Positions 1 to 6,152 of a stretch of DNA of 6,769 nt are shown here, in pieces. A program made the translations under genes and the position numbers. The notes beneath the pieces are model-generated. The model was not told the origin of the DNA. It saw only the letters and a list, made by a program, of their open reading frames with translations, and did not search any database. The DNA is from Gammaproteobacteria bacterium (GTDB lineage: Bacteria > Pseudomonadota > Gammaproteobacteria > SZUA-152): positions 1 to 6,769 of the forward strand of contig JANTGX010000115.1 in assembly GCA_024762755.1 (NCBI GenBank). The letters are read 5' to 3'. Every line of letters starts with the position of its first letter. The first letter of the stretch is position 1.

Positions 1-338
1 CGGAATTCCGGCGCTTCGGCATCCATCTCGAACAGATCGACGTTGTCCAGCGCCATCTTGCGGATATTCTGCTCGGCACGCTGCAGCATGGCCGGCGAGA
101 GGTCGATGCCCATCACCCGACCCTGGGGCCCGACCGTCTGCGCCAGGGCCACGGCGAGGGCGCCGGTGCCGGTGGCCACATCCAGCACCTTGGCGCCGGG
201 TGGCGGGCGCAGGCGGGCCACCGCCCGGTCGGCACTGAAGGGGAAGAATCGCAGGGCCGGGCTGTCGTAACCGGCAGCCACCTCGTCGAACAGCGAGACC
301 ACCGCGCGGCGTTGCGCCTCGGCGTCCGCCGCCGTCAC
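1..338 (-). CDS. Class I SAM-dependent methyltransferase, N-terminal 112 residues (3' end outside window)
   Basis: Partial gene read leftward off the window edge; 112 residues are visible. They show the start of a Rossmann-fold methyltransferase. The glycine-rich SAM-binding motif I (VLDVATGTG) is at residues 51-59, and the acidic end of strand 2 in GIDLSP (78-82) should bind the SAM ribose. A helix carrying MLQRAEQNI follows at 84-92, and an acidic DxFEMDAE stretch (about 101-108) is in the motif III region. The upstream segment with LFDEVAAGYD (16-25) is typical of UbiE/Methyltransf_11-type enzymes, but the substrate cannot be told from this part. I chose the GTG at 338 because it overlaps the TGA stop of cbpM in a GTGA junction, a standard sign of translational coupling. 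No strong Shine-Dalgarno sequence precedes it, which also fits coupling. It is the third gene of the cbpA-cbpM unit. The methyltransferase class is clear, the exact family is not. Confidence 0.88.
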   Translation of the reverse strand, partial: MTAADAEAQRRAVVSLFDEVAAGYDSPALRFFPFSADRAVARLRPPPGAKVLDVATGTGALAVALAQTVGPQGRVMGIDLSPAMLQRAEQNIRKMALDNVDLFEMDAEAPEF

Positions 339-652
339 GGCACCACGCCGAGCCGGTGCAGGCGGCGTTCCAGGCGGTCGATCTCGTCCAGCAGTTCGAG
401 GATCATCGCCGTGCCGGCCAGGTTGACCTCCAGATCGCGCTGCAGGCGCAACGCGGTGCGCGCGCGGCGCAAGGCAGACCCGCGAAAACGCCAGGGGGCG
501 AGACTGCGATCCACCGGCTCCAACAGACCCTCTTCCACCATCGCCACCAACACCCGGCGTTCCACGCCACAGGCCCGCGAGAGTTCCTCCAGAGTCAGAT
601 CACTGCTTTCGTCCAACAGGACGCCGGCGATTACGCTCAGTTGTGTACTCAT
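335..652 (-). CDS. cbpM: Chaperone modulator CbpM (MerR-like)
   Basis: A 105-residue protein of the CbpM family. In the family, CbpM binds the J-domain of CbpA and blocks both its DnaK co-chaperone activity and its DNA binding. Residues about 19-50 (LTLEELSRACGV then LVAMVEEGLLEP) form a winged-helix/MerR-type segment that begins with the conserved acidic LxxLxRxCGV pattern. WRF at 54-56 follows, then a long helical stretch (about 59-102) with LRLQRDLEVNLAG and AMILELLDEIDRLERRL, the expected family C-terminus. Length matches the usual 100 or so residues. The gene starts 4 nt after the cbpA stop, with a GGAGG ribosome site inside the cbpA 3' end, so the two are cotranscribed. Its own stop overlaps the start of the downstream methyltransferase. 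Assignment rests on both sequence pattern and position next to cbpA. Confidence 0.92.
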   Translation of the reverse strand: MSTQLSVIAGVLLDESSDLTLEELSRACGVERRVLVAMVEEGLLEPVDRSLAPWRFRGSALRRARTALRLQRDLEVNLAGTAMILELLDEIDRLERRLHRLGVVP

Positions 653-656
653 GCCT

Positions 657-1634
657 TCAGGCCTCCAGTGCAGCGCGCGGATTGAAGGGCATCTGCTCCG
701 CCATCTTGCGGTACAGGGCCTCGTCCTCGGCGTTGCGCGGTTCGGGGGTGACGATCTTCAGCTCGACGTATTGGTCGCCGGGCGGCGAGCCTGGCAGGCC
801 GCGCCCCTTGAGCCGCATCTTCTGGCCCGATTTTGCCCCACGGGGGATTTTGAGGTCCACCGTTCCGCCCAGGGTGGGTACCTTGACGCTGGCGCCGAGG
901 GCCGCCTCCCAGGGTGCGATGGGCAGTTCGAGGTAGACGTCGCGGCCATCCACCCGGAACAAGCGGTGGGGCTTGAAGGCCACCTCCAGATAGAGGTCGC
1001 CCGCCGGCTGGCCACCGCTGCCCGGCGCACCCTGTCCGGCCAGGCGGATCACCTGGCCCTCGGTGATGCCCTTGGGAATGGTCACATTGAGGGTGCGTGT
1101 CTTGGTCGTCACATGCCCATCGGGGGTCATCTCGGGCATCTGCAGGGTGATGGTGCGGGTGGCGCCGTTATAGGAGTCCTCGGGCGAGATGAGGATCTTC
1201 GCGTGGTGGTCCTGACCGCGCATGCCGCGCTGATAACCCGCCTGTGCCCCACCGAAACCACCGCCGTAGCTCTGCCGACGCCGGCCACCGCCGCCGCCGA
1301 ACAGGCTTTCGAAGAAGTCTGAGAACTGCTCGGCACCAGCACCGTCGCCGCCGAAGCCACCGCTGAACTCGAAGCCCGCATCCCATCCCGGCGGCGGTGT
1401 GAACTCTTCGCCCGGGCGGGCGCCGCGGCCCAACTGATCGTAGGCCACACGCTTCTCCGGATCCTTGAGCACCGCATAGGCCTCACCGATCTCCTTGAAA
1501 CGCGCCTCGGCGTCGGGCTCCTTACTGACATCCGGGTGATACTTGCGCGCCAGTTTGCGGTAGGCGCGCTTGATGTCACTCTCGCTGGCGTCTTTGGGGA
1601 CGCCGAGAACCTCGTAATAGTCTTTGAATTTCAT
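657..1634 (-). CDS. cbpA: Curved DNA-binding protein CbpA, class B DnaJ/Hsp40 co-chaperone
   Basis: A 325-residue J-domain protein that should deliver substrates to DnaK and stimulate its ATPase; E. coli CbpA also binds curved DNA. Residues 5-70 are the J-domain (DYYEVLGV, then HPD at 33-35, the DnaK-activating motif, then YDQLGRG). Residues 71-143 form a Gly/Phe-rich linker with FGG and GGG runs. Residues about 144-222 and 223-300 are the two beta-rich substrate-binding domains, and the final 25 residues are a likely dimerisation helix. There is no CxxCxGxG zinc finger, which makes it class B (CbpA type) rather than DnaJ. An in-frame ATG at 1667 would add 11 residues with no family homology and no ribosome site. 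The ATG at 1634 begins directly at the conserved MKFKDYYEVLG. It leads a unit with cbpM and a methyltransferase, behind a heat-shock-like promoter. Confidence 0.95.
   Translation of the reverse strand: MKFKDYYEVLGVPKDASESDIKRAYRKLARKYHPDVSKEPDAEARFKEIGEAYAVLKDPEKRVAYDQLGRGARPGEEFTPPPGWDAGFEFSGGFGGDGAGAEQFSDFFESLFGGGGGRRRQSYGGGFGGAQAGYQRGMRGQDHHAKILISPEDSYNGATRTITLQMPEMTPDGHVTTKTRTLNVTIPKGITEGQVIRLAGQGAPGSGGQPAGDLYLEVAFKPHRLFRVDGRDVYLELPIAPWEAALGASVKVPTLGGTVDLKIPRGAKSGQKMRLKGRGLPGSPPGDQYVELKIVTPEPRNAEDEALYRKMAEQMPFNPRAALEA
662..666 (-). promoter_or_regulatory. Ribosome binding site of cbpM inside the 3' end of cbpA
   Basis: On the minus strand GGAGG lies 9 nt before the cbpM ATG at 652. It is embedded in the last codons of cbpA, whose TGA is at 659-657. 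This supports the ATG at 652 and means ribosomes finishing cbpA cover the cbpM start signal. Confidence 0.7.
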
Positions 1635-1646
1635 AGATTCTTTCTG

Positions 1647-1653
1647 CTCCCCT
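1647..1653 (-). promoter_or_regulatory. Probable ribosome binding site deciding the cbpA start
   Basis: The purine-rich AGGGGAG on the minus strand precedes the ATG at 1634 by 12 nt, somewhat long but usable. Nothing comparable stands before the alternative in-frame ATG at 1667, which favours the shorter protein. Confidence 0.5.
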
Positions 1654-1697
1654 CGGGGTCGATTCATCGCCCACTGCTGGAATGGCTGCCTCCCCAG

Positions 1698-1726
1698 TAA
1701 TGCGGACGAGGCTGGGCGAATTCAAG
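1698..1726 (-). promoter_or_regulatory. Sigma-32 (heat-shock) type promoter for cbpA-cbpM-methyltransferase
   Basis: On the minus strand CTTGAA (1726-1721) is followed after 15 nt by CCGCATTA (1705-1698). The RpoH consensus is CTTGAA, a spacer of about 13-17 nt, then CCCCATTA, so the -35 core matches fully and the -10 in 7 of 8 positions. Transcription would begin near 1690, leaving about 55 nt of leader before the cbpA ATG at 1634. Heat-shock control is plausible for a DnaJ-type co-chaperone, although E. coli cbpA itself is mainly under sigma-S. Predicted from sequence only. Confidence 0.6.
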
Positions 1727-1825
1727 CGGCCCGCACCGGTGGCCGACACACAGACGGCCATACATCCCCGCAGGCGGGCTGCTACACTTGCCCGTTCATC
1801 CCGCAGCCAGACTGGAGCAGCCATC

Positions 1826-2035
1826 ATGTCAGACCATGTATACAAAAAGATCGAACTGGTAGGGTCATCCACGGTCAGTACAGACGACGCGATTCACAAT
1901 GCCCTCAGCCGTGCCGACAAGACCCTGCGCCACCTGGATTGGTTCGAGGTCGTGGACACCCGTGGCCACATCGAGGACGGCAAGGTGGCCCACTTTCAGG
2001 TCACCCTCAAGGTGGGGCTGCGCCTGGAAGACTGA
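1826..2035 (+). CDS. Dodecin family flavin-binding protein
   Basis: A 69-residue protein with the complete dodecin pattern. Dodecins assemble as hollow dodecamers that bind and shield flavins (FMN, FAD or riboflavin) in the cytoplasm and are thought to buffer or store them. The sequence starts HVYKKIELVGSS, continues with a single helix (DDAIHNALSRADKTL, about 20-34), then LDWFEVVDTRGHIEDG and the final strand FQVTLKVGLRLE. Trp39 is the expected isoalloxazine-stacking residue, and Gln58 in the FQVT motif is the expected flavin hydrogen-bonding residue. The ATG at 1826 is preceded by GGAG at 1814-1817 with an 8-nt gap; longer in-frame starts upstream have no family homology. It is divergent from the cbpA operon and upstream of topA, with no obvious functional link to either. 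It closely resembles my recollection of the Halorhodospira halophila protein. Confidence 0.93.
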   Translation: MSDHVYKKIELVGSSTVSTDDAIHNALSRADKTLRHLDWFEVVDTRGHIEDGKVAHFQVTLKVGLRLED

Positions 2036-2067
2036 CCTCCTACCACTCTCTATTTGCATACCCGGGC

Positions 2068-2097
2068 TTGACAGGGCGTGGGGGCTGACCGTATTCC
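2068..2097 (+). promoter_or_regulatory. Probable sigma-70 promoter of topA
   Basis: A perfect -35 hexamer TTGACA (2068-2073) is followed after 18 nt by TATTCC (2092-2097), which keeps the first three bases of the -10 consensus, with an AT-rich stretch (CTAAATAAG) just beyond. Transcription would start near 2104, giving a topA leader of about 70 nt. The -10 is weak and the spacer 1 nt over optimum, both of which can make a promoter sensitive to supercoiling. That would suit topA but is inference. Confidence 0.5.
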
Positions 2098-2173
2098 TAA
2101 ATAAGGCGGCCCCACCTCCCGCCGCTCCCAAGCCCTCGTTTCTCACTCCACCCTACTGAAAGATCGATTATTT

Positions 2174-4873
2174 ATGGGAAAATCCCTAGTCATCGTCGAG
2201 TCGCCCGCCAAGGCGAAGACGATCAACAAATACCTCGGCAAGGACTTCATCGTGAAGTCCAGCATCGGCCACATCCGTGACCTGCCCTCCAGTGGCTCGT
2301 CGAAGACGGCCATGGACCCGAAGGCACGTGCCAAACTGGCCGCCGAGGCCCGCAAGCTGCCCGCCGAGGAACGCAACAAGCGCAAGCAGGAACGTGCCCA
2401 GGCGGCCCTCATCCAGCGCATGGGCGTGGACCCGGAACATGGCTGGGAGGCCCACTACGAGACCATGCCCGGCAAGGAAAAGGTGGTCGCCGAGTTGCAG
2501 AAGCTGGCCGAGTCCGCCGACACCGTCTATCTCGCGACCGATCTTGACCGCGAAGGGGAGGCCATCGCCTGGCATCTGACCCAGGCCATCGGCGGCGAGC
2601 CCGAGCGTTACAAGCGCGTGGTGTTCAACGAGATCACCAAGAAGGCCATCCAAGAGGCCTTCAGCCACCCCACCGAGCTCAATACCGACCAGGTCAACGC
2701 CCAGCAGGCACGTCGCTTTCTCGACCGCGTGGTGGGCTACATGCTCTCGCCCCTGCTGTGGAAGAAGCTCGCCCGCGGTCTGTCCGCCGGGCGTGTGCAG
2801 TCCGTTGCCGTGCGTCTGGTGGTGGAGCGTGAGCGCGAGATCCACGCCTTCGTTCCCGAGGAATACTGGGAGGTCTTCGCCGACCTGCACACCGAACACG
2901 GCGAACCCCTGCGCATGCAGGTGGTGAAACAGGAGGGCAAGACCTTCCGTCCGCCCAACAAGGCGCAGACCGACGCCGCCCTGGCGCTGCTCAAGGGCGC
3001 CGAGTATCGCATCACCAAGCGCGAGACCAAGCCCACCACCAGCCGTCCGCGCGCACCCTTCATCACCTCCACCCTGCAACAGGCGGCCAGCACGCGCCTC
3101 GGCTTTGGCGTGAAGAAGACCATGATGATGGCGCAGCGCCTGTACGAGGCCGGCCACATCACCTACATGCGAACCGATTCCACCAACCTCAGCGATGAGG
3201 CGGTGGCCATGGCGCGCGAATACATCGAGGAGAAATACGGCAAGCCCTACCTGCCGGAGAAGCCGCCCAAATACAGCGCCCGCGAAGGGGCACAGGAGGC
3301 CCACGAGGCCATCCGCCCCAGTAATGTGCGCACCATGGTCTCCGATCTCAAGGACATGGAACGCGATGCCCAGCGTCTGTATGAACTCATCTGGCGCCAG
3401 TTCGTCGCCTGCCAGATGCCGCCGGCCAAGTTCGACGTCACCACCCTCACCGTGGAGACGGCCGGCTTCGAGCTGCGCGCCAAGGGCCGCACCCTGCGCT
3501 TCGACGGCTGGACCCGCGTCATGCCCCTGCCGCAGAAGGGCGAGGACGATAAACTGCTGCCCGACGTCAAGGAAGGCGATCTGCTGATCCTCGACAAGCT
3601 CGACCCCTCGCAACACTTCACCAAACCACCGGCTCGCTACAGCGAGGCCTCGTTGGTGAAAGAGCTGGAGAAGCGCGGCATCGGCCGGCCCTCCACCTAC
3701 GCCTCCATCATCTCCACCATTCAGGATCGCGGCTACGTGACACTGAAGAACCGCCGTTTCTACGCCGAGAAGATCGGCGAGATCGTCACCGAGCGTCTGG
3801 TGGAGAACTTCGACGACCTGCTCGACTACGGCTTCACCGCCAACATGGAGGAGAAGCTCGACGCCATCGCCACCGGCCAGCGCGAATGGCACGACGTGCT
3901 CGACACCTTCTACGCCGGTTTCAAGGCCAAGCTGGAGAAGGCCGAGGACGAGGAGCACGGCATGCGGGGCAACGAGCCCATCATGACCGACATCAGTTGC
4001 CCCACCTGCGGCCGCCCCATGCAGATCCGCGCCGGCTCCACCGGCGTCTTCCTCGGCTGCTCCGGCTACAACCTGCCGCCCAAGGAACGCTGCAAGACCA
4101 CCATGAACCTGATCCCGGGCGACGAGGTGGTGGACATCGACGCCGACGAAGAGGGCGAGGCCAAGGCCCTGCGCGAGAAGCACCGCTGCCCACTGTGCGG
4201 TACCGCCATGGACAGCTACCTGATCGACGAACAGCGCAAACTGCACATCTGCGGCAACAGCCCCGACTGCCCCGGCTACGAGGTGGAGCAAGGAAAATTC
4301 CGCATCAAGGGCTACGAAGGTCCGGTGATCGAATGCGACAAATGCGGCGCCGAGATGCAGCTCAAGACCGGCCGCTTCGGCAAGTACTTCGGCTGCACCA
4401 ACCCCGAATGCAAGAACACCCGCAAGCTGCTGCGCAGCGGCGAGCCCGCCCCGCCCAAGGCCGAGCCGGTGCACATGCCCGAACTGAAGTGCGAGAAGTC
4501 GGACGGCTACTTCGTGTTACGCGACGGCGCCGCCGGCATCTTCCTCGCCTCCAGTGCCTTTCCCCGCTCGCGCGAGACCCGCGCGCCGCTGGTCAAGGAG
4601 CTGATCCCCCACTGCGAGGAACTGGATCCCAAGTACCGCTACCTGTGCGAGGCACCCACGGAAGACGACCAGGGCAACCCGGCCGTGGTGCGCTTCAAGC
4701 GCAAGGAAAAGGAGCAGTACGTGATGACCGAAGTGGACGGCAAGGCCACCGGCTGGTCGGCCCACTACCGCGACGGTCATTGGGTGGTGGAGAAGAAGGC
4801 CGCCAAGAAAAAGGTGGCAAAGAAAAAGACCGTGAAGAAGAAGGCGGCGAAGAAGAAGGCCGCCAAGGCCTGA
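2174..4873 (+). CDS. topA: DNA topoisomerase I (type IA, omega protein)
   Basis: An 899-residue type IA topoisomerase that relaxes negative supercoils by transient cleavage of one strand. The TOPRIM domain begins at the N-terminus (SLVIVESPAKAKTI, Glu10) and carries the Mg2+ site DLDREGE at 123-129 (Asp123, Asp125, Glu127). The catalytic tyrosine is Tyr331 in HITYMRTDST, with Arg333 beside it. Other core motifs are LSAGRVQS (203-210) and GIGRPSTYA (502-510). Three four-cysteine zinc ribbons follow: Cys609/612/629/640, Cys672/675/693/699 and Cys721/724/741/746. A fourth ribbon-like repeat (about 769-815) keeps only Cys773, as in other proteobacterial enzymes that have Cys-free repeats, and a last one spans about 835-873. 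The C-terminus is a lysine pentad-repeat tail, making the protein about 34 residues longer than the 865-residue E. coli enzyme. The ATG at 2174 has only a weak GAAAGA ribosome site but begins exactly at the family N-terminus. A VanZ-like gene follows 15 nt downstream. Confidence 0.98.
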   Translation: MGKSLVIVESPAKAKTINKYLGKDFIVKSSIGHIRDLPSSGSSKTAMDPKARAKLAAEARKLPAEERNKRKQERAQAALIQRMGVDPEHGWEAHYETMPGKEKVVAELQKLAESADTVYLATDLDREGEAIAWHLTQAIGGEPERYKRVVFNEITKKAIQEAFSHPTELNTDQVNAQQARRFLDRVVGYMLSPLLWKKLARGLSAGRVQSVAVRLVVEREREIHAFVPEEYWEVFADLHTEHGEPLRMQVVKQEGKTFRPPNKAQTDAALALLKGAEYRITKRETKPTTSRPRAPFITSTLQQAASTRLGFGVKKTMMMAQRLYEAGHITYMRTDSTNLSDEAVAMAREYIEEKYGKPYLPEKPPKYSAREGAQEAHEAIRPSNVRTMVSDLKDMERDAQRLYELIWRQFVACQMPPAKFDVTTLTVETAGFELRAKGRTLRFDGWTRVMPLPQKGEDDKLLPDVKEGDLLILDKLDPSQHFTKPPARYSEASLVKELEKRGIGRPSTYASIISTIQDRGYVTLKNRRFYAEKIGEIVTERLVENFDDLLDYGFTANMEEKLDAIATGQREWHDVLDTFYAGFKAKLEKAEDEEHGMRGNEPIMTDISCPTCGRPMQIRAGSTGVFLGCSGYNLPPKERCKTTMNLIPGDEVVDIDADEEGEAKALREKHRCPLCGTAMDSYLIDEQRKLHICGNSPDCPGYEVEQGKFRIKGYEGPVIECDKCGAEMQLKTGRFGKYFGCTNPECKNTRKLLRSGEPAPPKAEPVHMPELKCEKSDGYFVLRDGAAGIFLASSAFPRSRETRAPLVKELIPHCEELDPKYRYLCEAPTEDDQGNPAVVRFKRKEKEQYVMTEVDGKATGWSAHYRDGHWVVEKKAAKKKVAKKKTVKKKAAKKKAAKA
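4799..4870 (+). repeat. 15-nt tandem repeat encoding the xxKKK pentad tail of topoisomerase I
   Basis: Codons 876-899 of topA encode four successive five-residue units (AAKKK, VAKKK, TVKKK, AAKKK) and a shortened AAKA end. At the DNA level these are degenerate 15-nt units that mix AAG and AAA codons, so the protein pattern is better preserved than the DNA. The segment resembles the lysine/alanine tails of histone H1-like proteins and should bind DNA without sequence preference. Confidence 0.85.
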
Positions 4874-4888
4874 TCCCGTCACCCCGGC

Positions 4889-5272
4889 ATGACACCGAGC
4901 CTGCGCCTGCGCCCCCTCTGGCTGGCCCTCGGCTGGGCCATGCTGGCGACGGTCGTCTGGCTCAGCCTCAGCGCTGAGCCACCACAGATAGCACTGCCGC
5001 TGGCCGACAAACTCGAACACCTCCTCGCCTACGGCAGCCTCATGGGCTGGTTCGGCCAGCTCTACACCACCCGGCGCGCCGGCCTCGCCTGGCTGACCGG
5101 CCTCGTCCTCCTGGGCATCGCCCTCGAATTCCTCCAGGGCTGGGGCGGCGTACGCTACTTCGACACCCTCGACATGCTCGCCAACACCCTCGGCGCCCTG
5201 CTCGGCTACTGGCTCACCCGTGGACCCCTGGCTGGCATCCTGCAACACATCGACCAGCAGCTGACCGGCTGA
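4889..5272 (+). CDS. VanZ-like integral membrane protein
   Basis: A 127-residue membrane protein with the VanZ-like pattern. Four hydrophobic helices lie at about residues 8-27, 43-59, 65-83 and 95-110. The conserved polar motifs between them are DKLEHLLAYGSL (40-51), ALEFLQ (78-83) and the RxFDTLDMLANTLGA signature (about 89-103). VanZ itself gives low-level teicoplanin resistance, but most chromosomal family members have no known role, so no resistance should be inferred. The ATG at 4889 is the first start after the topA stop, in the same frame as topA and 15 nt beyond its TGA. The ribosome site before it is poor, so translation may depend on ribosomes leaving topA. It is probably cotranscribed with topA and converges on the GAF gene with a 68-nt gap in which I see no clear terminator. 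Confidence 0.85.
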   Translation: MTPSLRLRPLWLALGWAMLATVVWLSLSAEPPQIALPLADKLEHLLAYGSLMGWFGQLYTTRRAGLAWLTGLVLLGIALEFLQGWGGVRYFDTLDMLANTLGALLGYWLTRGPLAGILQHIDQQLTG

Positions 5273-5340
5273 GCCTTACGCCAAGACCGCATCTCGCTGT
5301 TGTCCCATTAACTGCATATGCTCATGCCGGGATTGCCCAT

Positions 5341-5931
5341 TCAGGCGATGCCCAGCTTTTTCTCCAACAGCTGGATCTTCTTGCCCATCTCCATCGAGAT
5401 CTTGGCCAGTTCCTGGCGCAGGTAGATGTTCTCGATATTCATCTCGAGGTGAAAGGCGAGGCGCTCGAGGATCTCACGGTCGGCGGCGTCGAACATGCCG
5501 CCTTGTTTGTTGAGGACCTGGATGGCGCCGACGACCTTTTTGGTGGTGACGCCATGCACCGGCACGCAGAGGGCGTTGCGGGTGACGAAGCCGGTCTTCA
5601 CCGCGACCACGTCGTGCACGCCGACCTGCTCCTCCAGGTCGTCCTCCATCACCCACTCGCCGCTGGAGATGACGCGGCCGACGATGGAGTTCTTGGTCGG
5701 CACCTGCAATGCCTTTTCGCTCATGCCGGTACCGCATTGCAGCCAGGCCTTTTCGTCCACCGGATCGAGGATGAAGATACTGCAACGCTCGGCGCCAAGG
5801 GTCCGTGGCATGATGTCGACGAAGAACTGAATGAGCTGACGGTTGCCGGCCTCCTTCCAGGCCTTCTCCATCAACTGCTGTTTGCTGCGTAGCTGGGCGA
5901 GTTTCTTTTCCAGCAATTCCCGTTTCATCAT
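5341..5931 (-). CDS. Stand-alone GAF-domain protein with flanking coiled coils
   Basis: A 196-residue cytoplasmic protein of one GAF domain (about residues 30-170) between charged helices likely to form coiled coils (about 2-28 and 168-193, the latter with LRQELAKISMEMGKKIQLLEKK split over heptads). GAF features seen are AERCSIFILD (47-56), GxxGRVISSGE (84-92), NALCVPV (119-125) and VVGAIQVLNK (133-142). NK at 141-142, F147 and D151 fit the NK-F-D-E signature of cyclic-nucleotide-binding GAF domains, but the final Glu is replaced by Arg152, so ligand binding is uncertain. There is no kinase, cyclase, phosphodiesterase or DNA-binding domain, so it probably signals by dimerising or by partnering another protein. 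Two adjacent ATGs (5931 and 5928) share a GGAAG ribosome site 5 or 8 nt upstream; the second is equally possible. Upstream lies a sigma-28-like promoter. Confidence 0.88.
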   Translation of the reverse strand: MMKRELLEKKLAQLRSKQQLMEKAWKEAGNRQLIQFFVDIMPRTLGAERCSIFILDPVDEKAWLQCGTGMSEKALQVPTKNSIVGRVISSGEWVMEDDLEEQVGVHDVVAVKTGFVTRNALCVPVHGVTTKKVVGAIQVLNKQGGMFDAADREILERLAFHLEMNIENIYLRQELAKISMEMGKKIQLLEKKLGIA

Positions 5932-6008
5932 GTCGGCTTCCAGTGTGTCTTGCGTGGTTGTCCCGATGTCACGCCAGGGGCTATGAGGCCCTTCGGTGGT
6001 CGCTTATC

Positions 6009-6035
6009 CTATCGGCAGCTTTGCGTTTAAATTCA
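6009..6035 (-). promoter_or_regulatory. Candidate sigma-28 (FliA-type) promoter of the GAF gene
   Basis: On the minus strand TGAATTTA (6035-6028) is followed by exactly 11 nt and then GCCGATAG (6016-6009). The FliA consensus is TAAAGTTT, N11, GCCGATAA, so the -10 matches in 7 of 8 positions, the -35 in 5 of 8, and the spacing is exact. Transcription would begin near 6002, about 70 nt before the GAF start. It may occur by chance, though the -10 element is fairly specific. Confidence 0.42.
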
Positions 6036-6141
6036 GGGCATGATCAATAATAGACTGCGCCATCGGGGCGGCGCAGGCGGAGACCCCGCACGGGTGGCCG
6101 TGTGGGCCACTTCGATGATCGGTATCACCCTTTTTCTACAC

Positions 6142-6147
6142 GAGGAG
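6142..6147 (+). promoter_or_regulatory. Strong ribosome binding site fixing the glutaredoxin start
   Basis: GAGGAG stands 5 nt before the ATG at 6153. The in-frame ATG at 6102 lacks such a site and would add 17 residues (including GHFDDRYHPF) unlike any glutaredoxin, so the later ATG is preferred. Confidence 0.8.
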
Positions 6148-6152
6148 TTCGT

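Noticed and set aside
312..1322. 336-codon plus-strand open frame opposite cbpM and cbpA
   Set aside because: Translation has an Arg/Ser-rich start and no domain; the minus strand holds two clear family members over the same span.
1649..1658. Palindrome CCCCTCGGGG covering part of the cbpA ribosome site, as a possible RNA thermometer
   Set aside because: The stem is at most 3-4 GC pairs with a very tight loop and flanking bases do not extend it. It does not resemble ROSE or FourU thermometers.
1767..1778. Short inverted repeat CCCGC-AG-GCGGG upstream of dodecin as an operator
   Set aside because: A 5-bp GC repeat with a 2-nt centre is expected by chance in such a GC-rich intergenic region and no second copy was seen.
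2186..4474. Very long open frame (762 codons) on the minus strand opposite topA
   Set aside because: It is a shadow of topA: with G/C-ending codons in a GC-rich genome the opposite frame rarely meets stops. Its translation is low-complexity Gly/Ala/Val/Leu/His with no recognisable domain, while topA is unambiguous.
3886..4977. 363-codon plus-strand frame overlapping the topA 3' end
   Set aside because: Arg-rich out-of-frame reading of the topA zinc-ribbon region; no domain and no start signal.
5449..5892. 147-codon plus-strand frame opposite the GAF gene
   Set aside because: Complement of the GAF coding region; the minus-strand frame has clear GAF motifs, this one has none.
5976..5992. Imperfect hairpin AGGG...CCCT in the GAF leader
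   Set aside because: Only four outer pairs with a mismatch inside, and no T-run or link to the ribosome site.
6021..6051. Plus-strand TTGCGT and AATAAT as a promoter for the glutaredoxin gene
   Set aside because: The -10 is good, but the -35 matches only three bases and the 19-nt spacer is too long to call it with confidence.
6094..6110. Inverted repeat GTGGCC-GTGTG-GGCCAC in the glutaredoxin leader, with a T-run about 20 nt later
   Set aside because: The T-run is too far away for an intrinsic terminator or attenuator, and a 6-bp GC repeat is common by chance at this base composition.
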